Shown here one piece after another: positions 11,520 to 23,599 of a stretch of 60,000 nucleotides of DNA. The notes under the pieces are model-generated. The model did not search any database. It had not been told where the DNA came from and saw only the letters and a list, made by a program, of their open reading frames with translations. Numbering within the stretch: the stretch's first letter is position 1; the number at the start of each line of letters is the position of its first letter. The DNA is from Symsagittifera roscoffensis (taxonomy: Eukaryota > Xenacoelomorpha > Acoela > Convolutidae): positions 21,440,509 through 21,500,508 of the forward strand of contig NC_087064.1 of the NCBI RefSeq assembly GCF_963678635.1, in the 5' to 3' direction. Both the position numbers and the translations under genes were made by a program.

Positions 11520-13700
11520 TATTATTTACAACCAATCTCTCGATTTTGTTCGAGAACACCATTGAAAGCGACTACAAGAAAATTTCTCATTTATGTAAGA
11601 TATCAGATTCTATGACAAATTTTTTCACACAGGCGACCTGCACTTCGCACCACTTGCGATACGAACCCAGAAAATTGCTAAGTCAGAAAAAAATTCGAAA
11701 ATGTCGAAAAACTATATCTCTCAAAATCAAACATTGTCAACAGACAGTTGGAAAAAAAATAATGAACGCAAGGGAACAGAAACTAAACTGACTTGTTTTT
11801 CGAAAAAAAAAAACACTTCAATTTTCGAAGTTTAAAGCATAAATATAAATAATGCCCTAAAGCTCTTTGAATCTCACGAACAAATTATGATTAGAGCTCT
11901 TTTGATAACACTACCCTAGTCTGAAAACTGAATCAAAATGCAAAACTTTTATTTCGCTGGGAAATCTGATACTTAACTTCCATTTTAGGAATAAGAAGTC
12001 GATCACGTTTTTCGTGACCTTTATAATTTTGCTATTCGGTAGTGGAGTTTGCCTACCATTTAGCAAAAGAAAGGAATTGATTATTTTTCACTCGTTGAAA
12101 GACGCAATTTCAGGACAATAAGCCGATGTAATAGAAGCCGAAACCTATCAAGTCAACAAAAGCCGAAAAAATGGTGCCATGAAAAGTTTGGGCTATTATT
12201 TCTATAAAGATTTTAGCAATTTGTACGCTCCAGTGAGCATGAAAATTATGTTTCCCTGGAAACGACTTCAATTAAGGTCACTAAGCCAAAAAAGTATAAG
12301 CCGAAATCATTAGGGCATAATAAAATTTTCCAGCGTTCTGACTTGCTAATTGTTCTGAGTCTGCAAAAAATTGGCCTGCTAAAAAACCGGTCTGCTTAGT
12401 TTCCTAGCACCCCGACATCAGATATTTTATGCCACTCTACAGGCTGATGCCTTTTCGTATTCTCACAATCCAAACTAAATTGTATACGTACAATTTGATA
12501 CAATATACGGTTATAAATTTCTGGCTTGAAAATAAAAATCTTACAATCAAAAAAATTCTTGTGATCAAAATTCTTATAATCAATTTTTGGTGGGATTACG
12601 CTGTTTTACTGGCAAAACCAATAAAACACAAACAATATCTTGGTTCAGAAAACAAATTGTAATCGTATTGTCCGTGTTGGGAAAAGCTGATGTAAATTAT
12701 TGGCTATTTATTCAAAAATTTTGCGACGAGTGGATAAAATTGATAGTTCATTCAGTTGAAAGATGAATTGTTTTTTCACAGTAGCAAGTGGAGCTCCGCA
12801 TCACTTGTGATACAACGAAAGAGCAGCATTGCAAGCCAGCATATAGTAATGAGACGGTAGCTACAAAATCGAAAAAAAAATTGCGAAAAAAAGCAAGAAA
12901 AAAAGGGAAAACAAAAACCACTATCAATAAATAAGCTATTGGAATTTACCGAGCGGTCACTTGTCCAGCAACAAGTGGTATGACGCCCATGAGACCAAAA
13001 CTTTTGCCAAAAAAAATTTTCGAGCAATTACCTGTAACACCTTGAAATCTTGCAACACAAGCTACTTTCAATTCTCAAAAAAAAACAATCAATAATTTTC
13101 TGTTCTTGAAGCGACATGAAAAATGACATAGCAAATTGACAGTTGGAAAAGAGTGTTGAACGCAAGTAAACAAAAAAAATCTCAACTTTTGGTTTTAAAA
13201 AAAAGATGCCCTTCAGGCTCTTTGAATTTCTATAACAATTTATGATAGCGCTTTTTTGATAGCATTAATTTAAGTGGATGTAAAAGTTTTTATTCCGCTG
13301 GAAATCTTAAAATAAAATTCCACTTACGGAACTAGAAATTGTTCACCTTTTACGCCCTTTCCACGCTCGTATTTGGAGTTCTATTTACGTAACTTTCAGC
13401 AGATTCATTTCAATTGAATTCAAAAGGTGTATTTATACCTTAGTACATTCATAAACGCATTAATATGCATTAATCCACATCTGTAGTTATCAAAGCATTT
13501 TATGACTTATTCCTGAAAAAAGAGTCTTTTTTTAATAACTCAGCCGATAAAACATTAGGCGAAAGGTTTTCGGGCCATTATTTTACAAATTACAGAAAAT
13601 CAAAAACACGCGCATCTACAATGAAAATTGCTGACAGCACGATAAAATTCTCCGATGTGGCAATTTAATCGGCAAAACATAAGCAGAAAACGAAAGTCGG
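11520..13700 (+). repeat. old diverged tandem duplication, about 1.24-kb period
   Basis: Segment A (about 11520-12420) and segment B (about 12740-13700) share an ordered series of landmarks: a short 'CTTCGCACCACTTGCGATAC / CTCCGCATCACTTGTGATAC' block (11642, 12791), AGTTGGAAAA...AACGCAAG (11748, 13141), CTCTTTGAAT (11868, 13219), TTTTATTTCGCTGG / TTTTATTCCGCTGG, an 'agccga' block, and ATGAAAATT (12238, 13620). Identity is low with many indels. No coding frame is shared. A similar GGAGCTTCGCATCA phrase recurs at 14970, so the parent may be a dispersed repeat. Confidence 0.5.
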
Positions 13701-13752
13701 ACAGTTCAATTTTACCGGAAAAAAACTTTCAATTTCATACATATTGAAAAAA

Positions 13753-13828
13753 GTAAGTTCCTGTCGGGGCTCGAACTCAAAACTCAGGGTGCAAAGGTCT
13801 CGCAGTTGCCGAAGTTCACTAATGAAGC
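13753..13828 (-). repeat. tRNA-like sequence with Pol III A and B boxes (SINE head or tRNA relic)
   Basis: On the minus strand, a B-box-like GAGTTCGAGCC (13778-13768) lies 43 nt downstream of an A-box-like TAGTGAACTTCGG (13821-13809). That is essentially tRNA spacing. The implied anticodon stem does not pair and the T stem is poor, so this is not a functional tRNA gene. A tRNA-derived SINE head or a decayed tRNA copy is the likeliest reading. Confidence 0.35.
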
Positions 13829-14640
13829 AACTTCACACTTTCTTAAAAATGTGTAAGAAAAGTTATTAACGGGAAAAAGACTAATTCCTGATTATAAGAC
13901 ATCTTCTTTCGCAAGTGTAATTAATAGGTTCTTCTTGAGGCTATATACTACAATCTGTGGATTTAAAATCCATTTTTTTGACAAAATTGATATTTTTTGC
14001 CATGTTACTGAGGTCAGAAAAATTAGTGTTACTTGAACAGCAACCGACTGCTCTTGTTTGCTTAGACAGTAGAGTATTTTCAACCACCCACTTTTTGAAC
14101 ATAGATGTGAAACTTCTAGATGCAAAAGCAATTTTTCTAACTTTTCTACCACCCGGATTTTGTAATGCCATTTTGTTCATTCCACTACTACATCGCACCA
14201 GCTCTATCTGAATCCAAAAACTCCCTCATCTGACTGACTCACTACAAGGAAGAATATTTCATCAGTTCAGACGTTTTTGAAAACCTGTAAATCAAATCGC
14301 CCAAATGTATATGTAAAAACGGTGGTTAAATAAAATATTTCAAATTTCCTGTGTAGATTCGATCATTTTATCTATCTATAAACGGACATTTGCATGAGTC
14401 CTCGTTAATTCAAACTTTTACAAAATTAAGGCACTTTGAGATTGTGAGTTTAATTCTATAGTGATTGTACAAATTCAGATTTCAAAAATCTTCAGATAGA
14501 AAGATGATGCCAAATATTTTTCCAGAGCCTAAAAAGCAAGTGGGTAAACTTGGATTAACAATTTAAATCTAATTGAAAACAAGAGCAGGTTTTAACTTCA
14601 TCGATTTCATCACGTAGCACTTAATTAGATAGCTTAATTG
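13829..14640. other. overlapping open frames on both strands, coding status unclear
   Basis: Between 13892 and 14211 three frames are open at once (plus 13957-14211, minus 14152-13892, minus 14198-13941). The minus frame containing NPGGRKVRK and SFTSMFKKWVVE looks most protein-like but has no start context, splice site or known domain that I can support. The simultaneous openness may just be chance. Nothing is recognised in 14220-14640. Confidence 0.25.
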
Positions 14641-14692
14641 TAGCACGAATAAGTGGATGACTTGGCTGATTGATAGTATTCAGTTCCTTCAT

Positions 14693-14923
14693 TCAGTCCT
14701 TATTTTGAGGCACAATTTCAGACATCTTTGATATTAGACTATCCAGTTTCCTAAAATATTCCCTTTCGTGAACTGCCAGGAAATCATTCAGCACTAAACC
14801 AGAAGCACCACTTTCTAAGAGTCGTCGAAATTCTTTCTCCACTGAATATCTCTCTTCACGTTCGTCTAAACAAAGTAGCCAATTGAAACCAATCCAGTAG
14901 TTCTTTTTTTGCAATGAAATCTA
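14693..14923 (-). CDS. possible terminal exon of an unidentified minus-strand gene
   Basis: On the minus strand, a frame of about 75 codons ends at TGA (14693). Its peptide is charged and amphipathic with a natural composition: YWIGFNWLLCLDEREERY, then EKEFRRLLESGASG, LNDFLAVHEREYFRKL and a C-terminus EIVPQNKD. There is no in-frame ATG; an upstream in-frame TAG at about 14925 forms the AG of a plausible acceptor (GAAATAG). The frame is unusual for its AT-rich surroundings in having few Asn/Ile runs. I do not recognise the family. Alternatives are a fragment of a mobile-element ORF or chance. No partner exon was found. Confidence 0.35.
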
Positions 14924-15655
14924 TTTCAAGATTATTCTTTTGAAGATTAAAGCATTAATTAACACGGATGGAAAGCGGAGCTTCGCATCATGCGGGGTAG
15001 AAAATGAATAAAACGTCATAAAAAATGTATTTAAAAAATTGGATTTGTTTTTAAAATCTAGTGATACTATGAATAGCATACATAAAAACCCAAGCAAATA
15101 GTTAGCTTGACACTTAAAACCCATCGAAATAGAACCTCTCAGAAAATCGGAATATCTTATAGAGTGAAACCCAAAAAAAACTATGTTTAAAGCTAGGTTT
15201 TTATAGAAAAATGGTAGAACGAAAGCCAGTGCACCGGATAAAATATTGAGAATACAAAAACTAAGCCAACAGAATTTCTAGCAAAAATCTTAGAAATGAT
15301 ACGCTAACTTTTGTGAACTTCATTGCGTAAAGACTGACTATATTATCATCAGAACCATATTAAAGGTGGGAAACAAGACAAATAAATTATTCAGAAGAAA
15401 AGCGGGTCAAGATTTCCGAGAGGATCCAAACGACTCTGCCTTCACAAGGTCGATTCACACCCTGGCTCGCCAGGATGCATATGGCTTCGAGACAGACGTC
15501 TCTGATGTTTGTTTACGGAGCGGAGCCTCAGAAGCCCGCCAGGCTGCTCCGTCTGCTCATCCTTATACTACAATTCCGCTCCGTCATTAATCGTTAAACC
15601 AGGTACATACGAAGGTCATCCTTGTAATTTAACCATTCAGCGAATTCAAGCTAGC

Positions 15656-15738
15656 GTTTCGTCTCATGTATGTGGCTAGATGGTCATTTCGGACTCGAGC
15701 TACTGATTCGTCCCACGTATGTGGCTAGATGCTCATTT
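15656..15738. repeat. short direct repeat
   Basis: Two 34-bp units at 15656-15689 and 15705-15738 share the core GTATGTGGCTAGATG. The surrounding stretch 15400-15780 is GC-richer than its flanks and carries a 74-residue plus-strand frame (15366-15590) without domains. Confidence 0.5.
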
Positions 15739-15779
15739 AACGTAGTGGAATCACTCTTCTAAGCCAACACTACCGAAAT

Positions 15780-17870
15780 TTATACCGTACCTTTAGCATT
15801 TATGTTTTAATCACCCCTCCCCCGGAATCAAAGCACCTTCAGCTGCAAATAAGTCAAAAAATCCTCCAGCTCCTAGCACCCCGAACATGGCTTCCTCGAA
15901 CTCAAACTTCCTACCCCAGATTGACCATCCAGTCAACAATAATTTTCCTATCAAGCCAACTACATTCAAAATATATGAACCATCAAATCATAATAGTTTT
16001 AGTCAACTTGAATCCCCTGTGACCAATTCTTATTCTCTCAAATCAGCCAGTCTTTTAGAGAATCTAGCATCTAAGCTGTAACGTAACATCCGGAAAAGTA
16101 CCCAAAATTTCTGCCTTTCCAGCAAAAAACAAATTCATATCGCATTCCTCCAATAAACTAAACTGAAGGGAAAAGTCGGACTGCCTTTTGGTCCCCTTTA
16201 TTCTATTTTACATAAAGCCAGGGTTAAAATTCGGCGCAAGTTTAAGCATCTCAACAAATAGAAGAAAAAAATAAATGGCGTCAATTCCTCTAAATATGTG
16301 ATAACCGCACTGGGGCCAGAAATGTATGGAAAGTGCGACGCTCCCTAAATGGATCAAAGCCTGTAAAATCTAAGCCCTTCATTCGGTTTAAAATCTATTA
16401 ATTCACCACTAGATATAGCCGAAGCTTTTAGCAAACAGTTACCCAACGCAAGGATCCACACTTCAACCAAACTTCTTCGTACAACGGTACGCAAAATATC
16501 CAAATCCCTAACCAAAAACCATCGCGGAAACGGGACTAACCAAACCATCGCGGAAACACCCAAAGTCCTCTAATGCAAACAATTCGGGCCTTTGGCCTGG
16601 CATTACTTATTTTTCTCTTTTTAACTACACGCTGTGTGAGGTGTGAGAACATAATCCCTCAAATATGGACAGACTAATCATACTTTTGTCCAAAACAGAT
16701 ATCATACAGAACGAAACTACTACATTGTCAATCAGTTAACAATTTAGAGAGGCTCATCCATTCTATTGTTACTAAACACCTACGATATAACAAGCATCAA
16801 GTTTTCTGCCCATTTCACTCCACCGCCACTGCACTGTTTACCCTTCAATTGCACTTCACTAACTCTTTTGATCAGAATCCTATCCTGGCTTATTGTTTTG
16901 CTAGTCTAGACCTTTGAAAAGCTTTCGATATGCTGTGCCACTCTTATTTCAAGACATCGGTCCCAAGAGTGGGCTGGCTCAGTAACTATTTGAATAGGAG
17001 TCAAGTCACCTATTGTTTTCGCGAACAATCATCATCCTATAGAAAAGTTCACTGGAGTTTCCCATGACTCAGTACTATCATCCTCTTTCTAATTTCCATA
17101 ACTATGGCGCCCGTCCCCTACCAGAGAAATTTCATCCCACCTCATATGCGGGCTAACTCCGTCCATTCTCCTTAAGCTCTGAGATCCAGAAAGCAACCAA
17201 CTCTTTAAACGGCTACCAAATTTCTTCAGGAGTGTTTTTTACTTCAGCTTAGTGTTGCCTTCTCTACAGGATCAGTAAACCATTTTCGTCTGACAGCAAA
17301 GACTTGCGTAAAGTTTTTGCTTAAATAAACCTAGTTTACCTTTAAGGAATGATATTTGAGCAATAAGATACTCTACCGCTGAGCAAAAATAACCCAAGCA
17401 AACGTTATTATTGACCCAAGTCTTAGTTCTTACTCACTACAGACAGTCCGCTAACAAGTCTAGGCGCAGTACAGAAGCTTTGAAAGCCTTAGCAGGGTCA
17501 ACCTGAGTAGAAACAGCAGAAAATTTAATTTGAACTTACAAAGCCGTTATTAGAGCCGCACTTAATAACGCCTCTACAGCATGGTCCCACGCAGAGAGGC
17601 TTAATCTAGTCACACAGAAGAGGCTTAACCCGAAACTCATGCTCTCCGTTCTATTGCTGGTTCCACCCTCATGTGTTCTACTGCGCATCTGCAAAGTGAA
17701 GTTGAACTATTAAATGCTCCCTCTTTGTCTTTCTCTTATCTTGCCAACTTTGTATATCCGCTTCCCGTTTTCATCACCCCTAGTTTTTTTCCACCCTCAC
17801 TCCTTCATCCTTACTAAGTACGCCCTTCTACTCTGAGACCATGAAATAAAAATCTCCCTGTTTGCTTTAA
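15780..17870 (+). pseudogene. decayed non-LTR retrotransposon (LINE), RT domain visible
   Basis: Plus-strand debris of a LINE ORF2. Around 16739-16930, in shifting frames, one reads RLIHSIVTKHL, then FHSTATALFTLQLHF, then SLDL followed by a stop and KAFDML. This is the pre-motif A and motif A region (LDLSKAFD-type) of a jockey/CR1-like RT. Further on, a GVSH-type block with DSVLSSSLFNF stands where GVPQGSVLSP is expected, and SYAG plus stop stands where the YADD box should be (about 17142-17154), so the catalytic Asp pair is lost. The upstream part (15780-16600), including a 64-codon frame at 15887-16081, probably derives from earlier parts of the element. The 3' end is likely at the ATGAAATAAAA sequence near 17850. 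Many stops and frameshifts make it inactive. Confidence 0.6.
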
Positions 17871-18480
17871 ATGTTTTAACCTTTTTTAAAACTTTGCCAC
17901 AAAAAGCCAGAAACAAAATTTTTCTTGAACTGAAGATGGACACACTAAACAACCAACATGAACCCTTTAATTGCCAAAAAGAAATAGTTTCAAATATGCA
18001 GGTGTTAGTCAGATGTTAAAGAAAATACTTTTACAGTACTAGCATGGTATAATTTTAACTATTTTAACATGGTATAATTTTAACTATTCTAAAATGGTAT
18101 AATTTTAGCTATTCTAACATGGTATAATTTTAACATTTATAATATAAGACAGTATGGAAGTAAAGTGACCGCTTTTTCCTGAATTAACTGAAAATTTTTA
18201 CACAATAACTTACCATAGGTTAACCCTGACAGATCTTACTTAAATAAAAGAAAGTAATTCTCAAATTTCGCTTGTATGTATGTTAGTATGCCCCACAAGT
18301 TAACTTGATCATCTTTTAGCGTATTCCATATCACTAACGATCTTTTAAAAAACAAGTTTTCTATATTTTACAGCAGTATGGCACAGCTCTCTTGTTTTTC
18401 AAATGATATCAATCACTTAGCTGATAATCCACTCAGAAGAACGCCGGATAATCTAGACGACTTATAATTAGTGCGTCTAT
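17871..18480. other. intergenic with a 25-bp tandem array
   Basis: No gene is recognised. Four units of 25 bp start at 18043, 18068, 18093 and 18118 around the core ATGGTATAATTTTA, ending near 18141. The remainder is AT-rich. Confidence 0.65.
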
Positions 18481-19720
18481 GATTAATAGGTGAATTTTAG
18501 GTGGAAAGGGTTTTTTCTTATTGATTGCAGTTTTTCAATTCCGCAGACCATTTTCTTCGAATCGTATTGACTTCCTCTTGGAACGATAAAAATTGATCTA
18601 ATATTACTCCGAGGTATTTAAAACTTTTTTTCTTCGATGATGTTTTGGGTCTCAAGCAATTGTAATTTTTTTCATGATTTCGCAAATTTGAATATTGAAT
18701 GCCTGCAAAAATAGTTTAATAAAATTTTTAACTGTTTTCTAATTTCTCTATTGCAAGATCGGCCTTTTGGTTTCCGCAATAGAGTAGCGTGTTATCTGCA
18801 TATTGTACTACTTTGCATATGAGTTTGGTAATTACAAATTTAAGTCGTTGTTATACAGATTTAAAATCAGAGGTCCCAAAAGGGTGCCCCGAAGGACACC
18901 TTGGTGCAATGAAATCCAATCTGATTCAATGTTGTTGTCAATTGTTTTCTGCTGACGTTTTCTGATGAAACAACTCATCATATCATTTCTATTGCACTTT
19001 CAGAAAAATTCGAAGTTTGAAGTTTTTGTTGCAGAAACTTATGATCAAAAGAGTCCAATGCTTTGGAAAGATCTATCAATGAGCCAGCAACAAACTTGCT
19101 ATCAAATGATTTTCTGAATAAATCGCATTGTTTGTGAAAAAAATTGCATCGTTTGTTGAATAGAAAGTTCTGAAACCGAATTCAGTATTGCTTAGCAGGT
19201 TTGGCTATAAAAAAAATACTCCAATTAAGGCTAAACTGCAATTGCAGGATTGCGCATAGTCAATTAATTGAACAAGTTCGTCAAGAAATTCAGCATTATT
19301 ATTTTGCATGAATTTATATATTCAAAAGCGTTTTTCCATCGTTTTTTGAAAGAAGTAGTTTTGATTTCTATCCAGATTCGATGGTATTTTTTACACAGAG
19401 TGTTCAGATCTGGTCGTAATTTTGGGTTGAGTATTTTGGGTATTAGGAGCATAACCCTACCACCTTTTGATTTTTTGCTGGCTAACATAGCTCCATCGCA
19501 TCAATAAGCAATGTATTTAGTTTTTATCTATAGTCCACAAGAGTTGGTCAATTGACTCGTTGAACCAAGTTTCCGAGAAGCCAAAAATTGTATTTTCGCC
19601 AAATGTTTTCACAATGGTTTTCAGATCTAAGCGTTTCCTTGCTAAGCTTCCACAGTTTTTATGTTTGACTTTGATGTTGACTGTTTTTGACCAGTGTTTT
19701 TGCGATGCTACTTAAGTTAA
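18480..19720 (-). pseudogene. CR1/jockey-like LINE ORF2 remnant: AP endonuclease and RT
   Basis: Read on the minus strand from 19720: a stretch with TIVKTFGENTIFGFSETWFN (about 19628-19560) matches the N-terminal part of LINE AP endonucleases (the SETWL region). At 19488-19390 KSKGGRVMLLIPK fits the endonuclease middle. Then RT motif A appears as SLIDLSKALDSFDH (about 19090-19040), motif B as QGVLRGTLLGPL (about 18905-18870), and motif C as QYADNTLLYCG (about 18808-18776). The second catalytic Asp of YADD is Asn here (AAC, 18793-18791). After it come AIEKLEN and KKKSFKYLGVILD. Several frameshifts and stops separate these blocks. Order and motifs fit an APE-type LINE. Inactive. Confidence 0.75.
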
Positions 19721-20111
19721 CTGGTGGACCCGGATTTGGGTGATATCACCCGATTAAAGAATTAAAGCTTTCTTTGACCGAGAAAGGATGCAATAAAAGG
19801 TTGCAGTTGAATAACAACTGATTGGAAATACTTAAATTGAAACGTAGATAAAATTTAAATATAGCAGACATGAGAGGCACTAGTTTATACATAAAGAAAC
19901 GCTTGAGAGGCACTAAGTTAAGTAACATGTAATACAATAAATTGAGGCAACTCAAGGAAGAAGAGTTGTATTTGATTTTTTATTCAACGTATGGTAGGTT
20001 ACTAATTGTTCACTTTCCTATAAAATGTTAACAGAGATGCTAGTTAAAACTAATAGTTGATACATTTTAATTCAACTTAAAGGCCAGACTTATTTGATGA
20101 AATCATCTGAA

Positions 20112-20640
20112 CTAGAACCGATAATGACCGTGCACATGATTATATGGTGATTTATTTTCCCCTCTTAAATTTTGATAAAAAGTACGGGGCCTTGAGCAGG
20201 GGTGGTTGCGATTAGCGAAAATAATTTGAGTGCGACTATTATAATTTTCTACGGTTTTACATCGTAGCAGATTGTTCGAGTATTGACATACAATTGAAGA
20301 AAAAATAATAATCATTATACATTTCAACCTTAGAAATTGCCTTCACATTGTTTAAAATTGGAGGTATCTCGCACACTACCATCATTTCAGGCGTAAACTC
20401 ATTGGTAATATCATCAATCACGTTATCGTACTTTGACTTCAAGATGGAATTGGTGGGTGTCATCTTGGACCACAACACTTTTCAGTTCACTTGATGGATA
20501 CTTACTGAATACTTTGATTTTCCCTTCAGTGCTACTGACTCATTAGAGTTAGCTACGGTGTCATTAAACCAGCCGTTTTACTGGCTCCCAGAATCAACAT
20601 TTTGGAGTCAACGAAAGGTGCAGACTCGCGTATCTTGGCG
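20112..20640 (-). pseudogene. probable LINE ORF1 remnant with SGNH/esterase-like domain
   Basis: Lying just 5' of the LINE ORF2 remnant on the same strand, this stretch reads KMLILGASKTAGL near 20605-20567, where an SGNH block I would be GDS(H). After frame changes comes a 73-codon frame (20478-20257) with SKYDNVIDDITNEFTPEMM followed by VVCEIPPILN. The latter resembles the strand-turn after block III in SGNH hydrolases. CR1-type LINEs are known to carry an esterase domain in ORF1, so position and sequence agree, but the catalytic residues are degraded and the assignment rests on weak similarity. About 0.4 kb of unrelated AT-rich sequence (19720-20110) separates it from ORF2. Confidence 0.4.
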
Positions 20641-23590
20641 TTGACCATCTATCTGGCTAGTTATTTCTATTGTAGATATCGACTCACACTTGATAGACCT
20701 CCTGTTTTTGTGATTACTTCAATGAAATTTCTGTAATCTTCCTTTTGTCATAAAGATCAAAATAAATTTGTACAGATCTTGTTTGTTCAGTTTATCTAAC
20801 TGACGAGACCATTGTTTTGATTAATCAATTTGCTCTGTTTTTCAATTTGCAAATCAATTTGCTATTAACGGGAATCGATATTCGGGTAACTTCTGTTGCT
20901 GAATAAAACGGACACAATTTCTATTTATAATTCAATTCAATTTTCTATTATCGGGAATTGGGTAATCGCAATTTGCAATCACCTCTGTTTTACCGTACCT
21001 TTAAATTGCAGAATATTGTCTACTGAGGCAAAAGGATCTCCAAGACAAATGGAACGTGAATTATCAATGGATAAAATTTTTGATTATTGGATAATTTATA
21101 GGGATAAAAATTAAAACTATCAACGTACAAAGAGAACTCTCAACGGATAAAATTTGATATTTAAACCGACGCAATTATTTTACAATTCAATTGCTTTTTC
21201 TTTTTCCACATTTCGATTCCAAAAAGTATACCAGTTTTCAGATTTGTTGTTGAATTGTTCGACTTTTACTAAATTTCGTTGATTATTGAGATGTCTTTTG
21301 GATCAAGAAAGATTTCATTAGTAAGCTGGCATTTTTTTCGAGTTAGAAAGTTTTCATCAAGGTTATGACATAAAAACTTCAAAAAACCGACTGTTTTCTA
21401 GCAATAACCTCTAATTCAACCCTATGGCGGGCTTACAAGAATGGCGCGGAAGACAAATATTGAACTTAAATAAAAGCTATCAAGTGATTTTTTCCAGCTT
21501 GTTAAGCTTAAAAAAGTCCATATTCTGACTTGTTAACGCTCGTTAATCGCAAGCCTGATGAGTGACTTTCAACCTCTTGTGCATAAAATTGAACTCCTGG
21601 GGGGTATAACTAAGATAGACAGGTCCCTTGAAAAGGTTACACTGAAAAACAGGTCTCATGTACGCATTTACACACACACTTATTTCGCATAGTAAAACTT
21701 GAGAAATCAGTTCTTTTTCTGCAATTTCTTTAATTGTGCCGCCTTTTTTGGTAATTTGTTAAAAATCACAAAACTTGTCTTAAAGTATACTAGGGCATGA
21801 TTCTTCATAATAATCTTCGGATTAATAATCAATTTGACAAATTTAGGCGAATTTTTCTCACGGAAACTGGATATTTCCAGGTACTAGTCTACCATAACTG
21901 TACCCCTGAAACGCATTGTTCATACGGGTAACTTTTTTACTGCTCTTAAAAATTGGCGAATTTAAAAAACTCGCCAATCAAAGCTATCAAGTGATGGTAA
22001 TTGGTTGAGTTTGATTAAAACGAGCATGTTTATAAAACTACCTATGCTGATTGAATGAGCAGGAAATCTGACAAGAAAGTTCTCGTAGAACTTCAGGGAT
22101 GACGGTTTCGATTTATCAGAGAACACGCCAGAACGTATCACTGATCGCTTTGTCGCCATAATTGTTCATGCATGGAACGCTGATTGGTCATTCCTCTAAT
22201 CAGCCTCCATGATACCACCTGAAATTGAAAAAAAAACATTCGGTGATCAATCAAAACTCGGCACCAGAATAATGATTCAACACCCTTGCTCGTCGCAAAG
22301 GTAAAACTAATAACAGAGAATTAAGTGCAGGTAACCACAAAAGTTTTTCGTCCTATTTCAATTCATCTAAAAAAAGTTGTTTAATTTTCTACAATCTGAG
22401 CAGCAACAGGTGAATCGCCAAGTCAACAAGTTATTGGAGTCAGCGCTTTGTCATTTCTCCATGGGTTGAAGAGTCTTGTTCACTTGGCCAGTATTTCTTT
22501 CCTTTTTCTGATAGGTAATCAGAAGTTCAAAAGTATCATAGTAACCGAGGTTACAGTCAGGAGTCCCTTCATCAGGTATTCCAGTTAATATACTTGAAAT
22601 TTTCTAGTTATGGAAGTGATAATGATAAAAGAAAATGACAATTGCTGACGTCCTTACAATTAAAATCGATACGGGTTACGTTTATTCAATATGAACACGC
22701 AACTCGACACGAGAAAATGCTCTAGAATTTTTCGACCATTCAAATTAAAAAAAACTGTAATTACATTAATATCGTAATCATTAAATACATTTTCCTGTAA
22801 ATTTCTGAAATTTTTTTAAAGTTTTTTGGTTTTCCATCGTTATAAAATTTCAATTTAGGATATTTGCGATTTTGACATGTCAGTTTTTTGAATTTTAGCC
22901 ATGCTATACATGGACTATAATTTTAGTGTTAATTCCCGGTTCCTGAATTCATCGCGTGTGTTAATTCTCGGCCTCTCCCTCCAAATATGCAATGCCTCCA
23001 GTGTGAGTTGCTTCTAAGTGTTGGCTGTTTGGTCTATAATCTCTGACTACAGCTCAGCAGTACCGCCTACCTCCTTATTACCTTCTAACAAGTGTTGCCC
23101 TACTGAGAAGTCACCTTTGCGGTGTTCACCAACCCTCGTGGCTAAATGTCGGACTGTCAGGCCGACCTAGGTGGAGTTACATCCACTGCATCCACTACAA
23201 AAAAAAACATCTGAAATAAGATGGTCTCCACACAGTGAACACGTGTCTTACACAGCTTAAAAACATCAGTCGAGTTTAAATAGAAAAATATCCTCACCTA
23301 TGCTCTCTATATATATGTAAATAGCATCAACTAATGATTTTCATTGTAATTTAACAATTTACAATCTCACAACTCTCAACTATTTCTAGCAATATCAAGG
23401 TCTGCTTTTAAATCAGACCTCTCAATAGAAAAAGTTTAAGGGTTTCAATGATCAATCTTAAATGATTGGTATCAGTTTTAACGCACAAAAGTAATCAAGT
23501 TTTTCTCCTTCTCTCTTCTCTATCACTTTCATCTCGTGTCACATCTTGATCTTCACTCCATTGCTTCTTATCTTTGTCTTCTGACTCGCT
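20641..23590. other. intergenic, no gene recognised
   Basis: AT-rich up to about 22,900, then more balanced composition approaching the large coding block. I see no exon or RNA gene. The TTGTTCACTTGGCCAG phrase near 22478 resembles the right terminus of the small element at 54848-55035. A minor palindrome AGGTCTG...CAGACCT lies at about 23398-23422. If the large element to the right has a 3' LTR it should be near 22.9-23.5 kb, but no matching sequence was found on the other side. Confidence 0.35.
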
Positions 23591-23599
23591 GTCTTCTAG

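Noticed and set aside
13753-13828. Functional tRNA gene.
   Set aside because: A and B boxes are spaced correctly, but the anticodon and T stems do not pair.
13892-14211. Protein-coding gene.
   Set aside because: Three frames on both strands are open together, with no start or splice context and no domain; I cannot choose one.
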